Assembly: GCA_028532985.1 (NCBI GenBank)
Contig: JANCIK010000008.1
Coordinates: 3,348,001 to 3,412,000 of the forward strand
Length of the DNA stretch: 64,000 nt
From: Stropharia rugosoannulata
Lineage: Eukaryota > Basidiomycota > Agaricomycetes > Agaricales > Strophariaceae
Direction: 5' to 3'
Under the pieces are notes generated by a model. That model was not told the origin of the DNA. It was given only the letters and a program-made list of their open reading frames with translations, and searched no databases. Within the stretch, counting starts at the first letter, position 1, and every line of letters begins with the position of its first letter. Positions 56,854 through 64,000 of this stretch are shown piece by piece. The position numbers and the translations under genes were made by a program.

Positions 56854-57921
56854 TTACACTAAAGCTGCACGAACGCTATGTAACAAAGTATTGACCATGT
56901 TGTGCTCTGTCCAGATATGCCCGCACTCATCACGAAGCCATTTAAGAATAAACTGCTTACATGATGGATTCATGCCTATATGATCGATTTTCTCCAACAG
57001 TCCGACAATTTGGCGTAAAGGTAGTGGTGATGTAGGATGATGGATCTTCCTTACGACAACACGAAACCAGTGCTCTGTCCAAATATCCAAGCACTTCACA
57101 TGCTGAGTCTCTTTGCAGTACTCGGCACCATCCCAGTTTCTCGGTATTGGAGGGTAGTTGGCAAGTTGCATACGCTGAGTACTTATTGCCTCCTTTCCCG
57201 CAGCAATAATAGCGAAGACACGGTACCCCATGTTCTCGAGATCTGCCTGGGAAAAATCCTAAAATATGCATCAGCTCATGTTAGAGGCGAACCAAGGTCG
57301 ATTTACTTACTTGTAAGCGCTGCAGAATAAGCTCCGATATGGCGGGAGAAATCCAGCTTTCCAAGTCGTAATGCTGAGCAAGGTAGAGGCGACGGGCAGC
57401 AGTAGGAGGCGGTTTGAGTTTCAAAAGCTCGTTGCTGGCAAAGGTTATTCCCGGAGAAATATCCCACATGTGACAGACATGAAGAATATCCAGGAGCTGC
57501 TGTTTGTGCTCAGTCTCCAACGGAGACCATGAGCTAAGCTTATTTTAGTAAATTATTTGTTTTAATATATTAGAACTTACTCATGATTAATCCATGCACA
57601 AAAATTTGCGAAAGCATCTGCGGTACAGCCTTGAATACGTATAGGATTTAATGCGGATCCTTCACCATTGACTCCAAGTACTCCGTTAGTTCCAACAAGC
57701 ATATCACGGAGAAATTTGGAGTGTCTGGTCAGGCGCATAGAGTCTATACGAAAAGCACGCTTCCCGACCTGGACAAGACACACAGAATGCCAAGTGTGAG
57801 AATGTGAGAATAAAAATAAACAAAATTCACACACTCTAAAGGACACTATCGAAATGTCATTTTCGTGACCGGGGTCATAGACAAAGTCACCATCGGAGTT
57901 AGGCAACATGTCTTGGTCCAT
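56854..57921 (-). CDS. BTB/POZ domain protein carried inside the transposon
   Basis: Four exons: complement(56854..57258, 57311..57533, 57581..57768, 57835..57921). Introns 47-66 bp, GT-AG, frames match; 300 residues. The BTB fold is visible: GDFVYDPGHENDISIVSFRV, GKRAFRIDSMRLTRHSKFLRD, MLVGTNGVLG, DAFANFCAWIN, then helical segments (LLDILHVCHMWDI, LYLAQHYDLESW). This is the common Agaricomycete BTB type, where a structured C-terminal part follows the domain. BTB domains dimerise and bind cullin-3; a regulatory or adaptor role is inferred. The stop codon lies just inside the left TIR border, so the gene belongs to the element. It may be captured host cargo or a native component. Confidence 0.82.
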
Positions 57922-58200
57922 GAGATTAAGCAGTGAAGTCAAACAGTTATTGGAACAGTACAGTAGATAGAGGATGCCGGAGCAACTGCTCTGAGGATCG
58001 AACACAAGACAACCCCCTTTAAATATACACGGAAGAAGTGTGATTGCAGTATCTAATAATAAACCAAGGTAGAGCATGCCCGGTGAGGTCGATGCTTCCA
58101 GTATTTCGGTACAGATTGCTTCTACTGTGCACCGAGTATCGACAGGGAAGAGAGATAGATATAAACATGTTTTTCATTTTCCTTCTTATTCCTTTCGATC

Positions 58201-60258
58201 ATGAACTTTTCATCATTGCCACAACGCACGGAGCCATGGTCAACATCTATAATCGATTCCTACCAGCGCTTAAGCCAGATATATGACACCACTGTGTGGT
58301 ACCTGAATGCAGGGAACTTTGAAGGTCATCGCTTACAACAATACGGAAATTCAATAATCAAGGATGCATATCCGATACTCCTGCTTCTATCGGAAGCGTC
58401 ACCAAGGGAGGGCTTACCAATGGAGTGGGTTGATAATGCTGCCGAAGAGTTCACGGGCCTGCTGGAGCTTGTTGATGATCATTGGATTGCACTGTCTAAT
58501 GAGTACGTCATGACATTTTTTACATAGTGTATGTTGAATTTGTATGTGCACAACAGAACATCCACTCGTGTTTCCTTTCTGCAGCCTGTTCACCAGAGAA
58601 GGACTGGAAAACGTGGGCGTCCTCGAAAGCAGATTGATTCGGAGATCCTTCACAATGCCTTTGAGAATGATCGGCGTATTCCTGTTAATGTTCTTGCTGG
58701 AATATTAGGGGTTGATCGCAAAACACTTCGTTCTAGAATAAATGAACTTGGAATCGACACCGGCTACAGCTCTATTAGTGATGAAGAACTTGATCAATTA
58801 ATTGAACAATATCGTCAGGAACATCCAAGCGGTGGCCGGTCATATATTATTGGACAGCTGCGTTCTTCACATTCATTAAAAATTCAAAGACAGAGAGTCA
58901 TCGACTCAATGAATCGGTTAGACAGGCTTGGCCAAGCTTTGCACAAACGTGTAGGGAAGAAAAAGGAAAGGAAGCGCTATGAAGTGCCGCGTCCCAATGC
59001 GCTGTGGCATATTGACGGCCATCACAAGCTGATTACGTGGGGGATTGTCATACATGGCATTGCCGATGGCTACTCTCGTAAAGTATGTCTTGATATGCAT
59101 GGCTTCAAGGATCTCTTATGTAAAGATATTGCGTACATTTTAGATTACTGGACTTCGAGCCAGTACGGACAACACCGCTGCAACAGTTCTTGATCTATTC
59201 ATTGATGCCATCACTGATCACGGTGTGCCACTTCGTGTTAGAGGAGACAGAGGAGGAGAGAACAGAGATGTATCAATTTTAATGATCTTACTTCGTGGAC
59301 TTAACAAGGCCAGTTTTCTATGGGGATCGTCAGTATTCAATACCCGTATTGAGCGGCTATGGGTAGAGGCTGGGAAGAGATTTGTACGTCAATGGAGGGC
59401 ATTCTTTATTCGCTTAGAACAGCAACATCTGTTTGACCGTCACAATGCACATCACCGATGGTTGCTTCAATACCTCTTCCTTGACAGTATTAATGAAGAC
59501 TGCGAAGCATTCTCAAATGAATGGAACTCTCATCCGATCTCTGGCGTTGGTGGTGGATATTCACCCAATGTGACGTATATCTGCTATTTATATTACATTT
59601 CATTAATTATTAATTAGGATCTCGTTTTTATGGGCGAATTAAAGCATGGAATATATGATGATGAGTGCGATGGACTTTTAGAAGAGGAAGTCAACGCATT
59701 CTTTGGCTTTACACCAGATGGATTACCTTTGGATACACCCGACTTCGACCTGTCTGACACCGACAGTGAAATTGATAACAATGAAATCAAAGCCGCTTCC
59801 TCATCACGAAATGATGACGAGAATGAGGTCACTAGCCCTTATTCAGATGTACAGCAACATGACGACATTAATTTTAATTTTAATACTCAGGTAAGCATTG
59901 GGTATTTAATGCAGAAGTGGGATTAAACCTTTGTACATGTACTCAGGTTGTAGACAAAAATATTCGACATGATGCTGTACCCGTGCCACCTGGTTCGTCA
60001 CCTTTTGATGCAGACACACTGTCCATTTTCGAGCAGGGTCTTTTGTTGCTTCTGGATGATGATGAAGTGCCGCCAGGATATGGCGCAACCGAGGGAGAGT
60101 TAGGCAATGAGGGGTTCAATGAAACACAAGAAATTTCTATAGGCCTCAGACGGCATGGCCATCACATTGTTTTACCTACTTCGATTTGGAAGCCTAGGGT
60201 GGTCTTGTGGGCAAAGGGTCTGTGCACCATGTCGCATGTACTTGCAGCGCAAAGATAG
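58201..60258 (+). CDS. RNase-H-fold integrase/transposase (HIDG...RGD...RIE type)
   Basis: Five exons, 58201..58502, 58557..59082, 59144..59569, 59618..59890, 59947..60258. Introns 48-61 bp, GT-AG, all phases match; 612 residues. N-terminal helical region of about 110 residues, then a helix-turn-helix-like segment (RIPVNVLAGILGVDRKTLRS, residues ~135-155). The catalytic core is PNALWHIDGHHKLITWGIVI (first Asp ~254), DHGVPLRVRGDRGGENRDV (second Asp ~310) and VFNTRIERLW (Glu ~345), with 34 residues between the second Asp and the Glu. A C-terminal domain with GELKHGIYDDECDG and ISIGLRRHGHHIVLP follows. From memory, HIDGxHKL-type integrases are widespread in basidiomycetes and some animals, usually annotated only as 'integrase core'. 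It is the likely transposase of this element. Confidence 0.88.
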
Positions 60259-60346
60259 ATATATTTTTCGTATTTATTCTGGGTTTGGATAGAGAGGACG
60301 AGACATACATTTCCTTGCTTTCCGAAATTCATCTCTGGTGTTCTCA

Positions 60347-61663
60347 ATGGCTACTCATTTCTCGAAAGGAAAGGGAAGACGACTTCGCAGTCCGTCAAGC
60401 TCTTCCGCATCAGAGGGATGTGGTGACAACTCTGACAACGAGCGACCATCCAAGCGTGCACGGCAGGAGTCACCCGAGCGGGTTCAGTCCGCAATGATGT
60501 CGAGGATGGCCACCCGGTCTGCATCCCGTGGATTGGCTGGCCTTAAATCACTTGTCAGTAGCTCCAGCTTATCCGCCGCTCGCTCAGAGACCGTCCGTGG
60601 GACACAGTCTGGGGCTGCTTCACGCTCTGCATCACGGCGTGTGGCCCCAAAGTACACGGCTACAAAAAGCGTGAGCTTTCTTTTCATATACTTTAAATGA
60701 CATACATTCTTATATTTATTTTGTTACAGGAAGAGCGCATTCTTGTTGGGACTATTGTCTTCTTAATAGTCGGTGTTACAGTTGTACGTCTGAGTCATTC
60801 TACAATAAATACTTACTCACAATTCTATTAGAATGACATGAACAACGCCAGCAGCTCAAAATCGAAATCTTTTGTCCCTATATACAAACTGTCGTCGAAA
60901 GTCGATATTTCTGTTCTTGGGCTCATGGGCCTGAAACAAGCCGGTTTGTGTGCTATGAGGAACACCGGCTTTGAGTTTCTTGAGAGCGATACATACACTA
61001 CCCTTTCTGAAAAGCTTGCCGACATTTTTCCTAGGGTCTTCAACTGGTTTTCGGAGTCTGGCAGTGCCTCTGAAGCGGAGGGGTCATGGCTTGTGTGTTG
61101 CAAGCCTCCTCGCACTAAACTTGCCGTTTTCTCAGACCACACCTCATTACCGACGGGGTTTGACATTATGACTGCTTGTCAAATGGCGACCAGTAAGTCA
61201 GGGATAGCCAATAGAATATTGTATCTTGGTAAGTTACATAGCATTCTTTGAGATATGAATTACTTCTGACAAAGCTTGTAGTCTCTTGCACACCTGTTCC
61301 GGATAATGTTGTTGCGCAGTGGAAGCCGAGTCTTGCATCTCCTGTAACTGATTCCAACCAAGAATTAGATACAAGTACACCAGCATCGAGTGTCGCCATT
61401 CCCACGGCCATGCAACAGGCACCTTATACGCAGCTATCTTATTCAATCCATGGTTCCAGCTCCGAAGTTGAACAGGATGTACTTAATGCATTGGGTGAGT
61501 CTAACCTACTTGTTTATTTATGCATCAGTTAACTGACTTTTGCGCAGATTCAGACACTGAAGGACAGGCCAAGAAGCCCGATGTGACATTCAGCAGCATT
61601 GCACAGCGAGTTACTACCAAGGCTATGGCCCAATTCAGTGATGATGAAAACCCATGGGTTTAA
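60347..61663 (+). CDS. Second protein of the transposon, family unknown
   Basis: Five exons, 60347..60670, 60730..60783, 60832..61228, 61282..61494, 61548..61663. Introns 48-59 bp, GT-AG, frames match; 367 residues. The N-terminal ~110 residues are Ser/Arg-rich and disordered (HFSKGKGRRLRSPSSSSASE, KRARQESPER; nuclear-targeting-like). A hydrophobic stretch ILVGTIVFLIVGVTV follows. Then comes a compact domain: VPIYKLSSKVDISVLGLMG, FEFLESDTYTTLSEKLADIF, RVFNWFSES, SWLVCCKPPRTKLAVF. The tail is acidic and Ser/Thr-rich, ending DDENPWV. No family is recognised. It starts 88 bp after the integrase stop on the same strand and ends 90 bp before the right TIR, so it is an integral part of the element, perhaps an accessory DNA-binding or regulatory factor. 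Confidence 0.78.
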
Positions 61664-61752
61664 TACCTTCGTAGTTTCTCGCAGTTTGTGACCTCTTTTT
61701 CAGTCTGCTTACACAATACCGACCTCATAAGATACACTACACGCTCATTTAC

Positions 61753-62254
61753 TACCTCATACATTCGTTTAAATAACCTACATTCCTTTAAAACAATATA
61801 ATTCGACGTTTATTGCTGTAGCACCTTGGTTGGGGCCCGTGTGAACTGTGGTTCACACGGATGCCGTGCGTGATGCCGCGTCCCGATTTTATTTTGAACC
61901 TCCGACGGCTCTACGGCTATGTATGCTTGGCATGCCCGGCTGCCCGGCAAGGCCGTGGGAGCACATTCTTTTCATTTCCGCGCAGATGCTCAAAACTTTC
62001 GCGCAAGTGGCAAAAGTTTCCGCGCAGTGAGATAACTTATTCCGCGCAGGTAATCATACCTAACAATTTATCCGCGCACACCTTATGAATTTCCGCGCAG
62101 AGTTTAAAACTTCTGCGCACATCTCAAAACTTTCGCGCATGTTTCAAAACTTTCGCGCAAGACAAGTATTTCCGCGCAGACATGTGAAAACTCTCGCGCA
62201 GCCCAAATTTGGGATAATATTCGCGCGGAATATTTCCTCACATGGACCACCATA
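61753..62254 (-). repeat. Right TIR with subterminal motif array
   Basis: Reverse complement of the left TIR, ending ...GACCACCATA. The inner ~230 bp match almost base for base. The outer array (62020-62220) has fewer and rearranged motif units, and one terminal mismatch (GGTGG vs GGCGG). CATACG follows at 62255-62260. Confidence 0.88.
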
Positions 62255-62279
62255 CATACGCTTCGCCTGGATTATGTCC

Positions 62280-62760
62280 TGTAGCGTATGTAAAAATACT
62301 ATGAACACATCCGGTGAAATAGTGTGTTTCACAAGACTCTACTACTAGGGACATAATGTGTAGGAATATTGCAATAGATTAACGCTACAAATATTTTGGG
62401 CCACACACTGGAAGCCCGTAGAACATCATCTCGGAGTCAATACACTTGTTTACTAAAGGCAACACGAGTTATTCCTCGAAGAGTCGCGCAGCTCACAGAT
62501 TTCTATCGTTAAGATTAAAGTGTCTGGCGCTATGATGATGGGCCTTCCCATTAGCTACGTAAGTTGAACAAAAACATGTTCAGTATCTGAAAAAGGATGT
62601 GTCAAGTCACTTGCGAATAAGCTTGATTGGTGTATCAAGAGGATATCATACCAATATCTGATGCTTGTATTTTGAGAGGTACTCTGCATATATCCTATGG
62701 TTCTGTTCTAGGATTATCACGCATCCCACGGTACATATTTTGATCCAAGGTTCTTTTAGG
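62280..62760. repeat. Degraded duplicate of the 53-56 kb locus
   Basis: 62285-62660 matches 53100-53520 (3' side of the unrecognised gene). 62655-62700 matches the start-codon end of that gene (54390-54441: TCTGATGCTTGTATTTT). 62706-62760 matches 56060-56112. The gene body is deleted between these pieces, leaving a scar of a former paralogue. Confidence 0.65.
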
Positions 62761-62779
62761 GTCCGTGACTTAACATTAA

Positions 62780-62924
62780 CACCCCAGGAACCTGAGGTTT
62801 TCAAGTCACCTGAGATTGTAGGAGAAAACTTGATTTACGAGTTTCAGTCCACCTGAAAACGGCAATTTAATCAAAGTTTCTCCCACAATCTCAGGTGACC
62901 TGAAAACCTCAGGTTCCTGGGGTG
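62780..62924. mobile_element. 145-bp MITE-like element with 52-bp TIRs
   Basis: CACCCCAGGAACCTGAGGTT... and its inverse AACCTCAGGTTCCTGGGGTG pair over about 52 bp with only three to four mismatches, around a 40-bp loop. No coding sequence. A decayed relative is at 8397-8494. No clear target duplication was found. It sits within the duplicated locus, replacing sequence present at 56113-56210. Confidence 0.7.
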
Positions 62925-64000
62925 AAGTACCACCAGAATCTTGACAATTTGCAGTCTCATTAATGAGTGGCGTGTTGTATTCTGATTATCGACATCCTTC
63001 TCTTGGTAGACAGGTGACACTCTACGAAAGTATAAATACGGAAGAGTACATTATCTAAATTATTCTGAAATGGATGGCATCAGAGGAAATGAATACTACT
63101 GCGACAAAGCTCATACCCAGAAAAAGCACGTGACTAAGTTATATGTCGTGTACAACTTCTCCTATAACATGGTCGCACAATGGCTGAAAAGATCTGCTGG
63201 GATTGGTCTGGCTGTGGATCATGTACTACACGCTACACATGAATTGAGCAGGCGAGAAATTTACATCCCAGTGCTGTGCAAGCTCCCGTAATGCTACCAA
63301 CATCGCCAAAAAGTAACTCACTAATTAAAAATGTGTTGCGCAGGCGTACTGCTGAATAAGAAAATATGTAGGATTGATTAACGAACTGCATCCTATACCG
63401 GGCTTCCTGCTCTAACTTTAGGTGTGTTTGCGTCGGTCTTTGCAACACGTTCCGACTGATGTAAGTTCATGTTGCGTTGGCAGAAGCGTATGGAAGCTAA
63501 CTCGCACCGAACGAGTGCACGTTGAACTCTATATTTGGGATATCATTACTGAGTATAGCCACCCAGGATAAAAATAATAATAAGATCAATCAGATTGAGG
63601 CAGGATTCTTAAAACTGAAGTGGAGGTACGTGGAGACATGGTGGTTCTATAATACATGCCCTACAGTAATTGTCTACTCTTGGGTTTATTAAATGGTCAT
63701 GTGGAGATGCAAATTTCATCCTCTTAAATGATATATTTAGAAGTTGTACATGTGTTGCTATACTATCCCTGTACTGGCCTTTATACTACTGTGGGTATTG
63801 CTAATCAAGGTATATCAGATCAGTAGAGATTGGTAGGATAACCACAACACAGAGAAGTGCTTCATTTCCGAGTAATCCGATATCTGTTAGAATTGCACGA
63901 ACTACCGTACTCAAAGGTACCCCAAATACCACATTCCACGTAAATAAAAGCTCCACAGGACTATTGTATTTTCAGTGATGGGGTTACTAAATGAAGTCTC
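62925..64000. other. Intergenic to window end
   Basis: The first part (62937-63060) is similar to 56215-56310. An open frame at 63070-63291 begins with ATG but has no recognisable features. The last 500 bp are AT-rich with nothing to annotate. Confidence 0.4.

Larger units (their letters stand above)
56314..62254 (+). mobile_element. 5.9-kb DNA transposon with integrase, BTB protein and an unknown protein
   Basis: Terminal inverted repeats of about 500-525 bp (56314-56838 and 61753-62254) start TATGGCGGTCCATGTGAGG. The outer 300 bp of each are arrays of TGCGCGAAAGTTTTGAGATG and TGCGCGGAAA motifs. Inner TIR parts are almost identical (GTGCTCCCACGGCCTTGCCG, GTGAACCACAGTTCACACGG). Between them are three genes with intact frames: BTB (minus), integrase (plus) and an unrecognised protein (plus). 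The 6-bp CATACG repeat flanks the whole. The arms differ mainly in the number and phase of motif units. The element appears complete and potentially active. Confidence 0.88.

Noticed and set aside
62255..62280. Element end extended into the Cys-rich frame at 62085-62348
   Set aside because: The frame crosses the TIR border and consists of motif-array translation.

Overview
The window reads as nuclear DNA of a filamentous basidiomycete. Genes are broken by many short introns (about 41-75 bp, GT-AG), there is no operon structure, and the gene families are typical of Agaricomycetes: HET-domain, TPR-CHAT, F-box and BTB proteins, a farnesylated Skt5/Chs4-type Sel1 protein, and a Ty1/copia element. 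The mix of HET, TPR-CHAT and BTB genes with dense DNA transposons recalls Rhizoctonia-like Cantharellales. That placement is an inference from gene style, not a database result. All gene models were built by eye from splice sites that keep the reading frame.

Layout. 1-10.9 kb: the 3' end of a CAP-Gly gene; a large TPR-CHAT gene on the minus strand; a second decayed copy of the CAP-Gly 3' end beyond it; and a HET-domain gene on the plus strand. 11.4-22.5 kb: a nested transposon complex, in which a copia element (379-bp LTRs, AGTCA target duplication) is interrupted by a hAT transposase gene and a 2.7-kb foldback palindrome. 24-33.3 kb: host-type genes (F-box, GT4 glycosyltransferase, BAHD-type acyltransferase, short-chain dehydrogenase) separated by gene-poor stretches. 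33.4-40.1 kb: an inverted-repeat relic, a small hAT derivative with a perfect 8-bp duplication, a tandem pair of small membrane proteins, and a TIR element made of TCACGCA repeats with a 9-bp duplication. 42.3-43.2 kb: a gene for a secreted, highly cationic protein whose C-terminal part is built from iterated micro-exons. 44-45.6 kb: a TIR element abutting a truncated dehydrogenase copy. 45.9-48.6 kb: an Skt5/Chs4-type chitin-synthase regulator ending in a CVIM box. 50.1-52.6 kb: a second, nearly identical hAT fragment. 53-63 kb: an unrecognised minus-strand gene, a second small TIR element, a complete 5.9-kb DNA transposon, and a degraded duplicate of the neighbouring locus.

The strongest candidate for an undescribed system is the 5.9-kb element at 56314-62254. 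It has about 0.5-kb terminal inverted repeats packed with short GCGCG motifs and a 6-bp CATACG direct repeat at both edges. It carries three intact-looking genes: an RNase-H-fold integrase (HIDG / RGD / RIE acidic triad), an unrecognised second protein, and, on the other strand, a BTB/POZ protein. Two small non-coding elements (43966-45064 and 54654-55792) share its outermost sequence TATGGCGGTCCATGTG but carry a different internal motif array, so they look like relatives mobilised in trans. The second candidate is the secreted cationic protein at 42274-43197.
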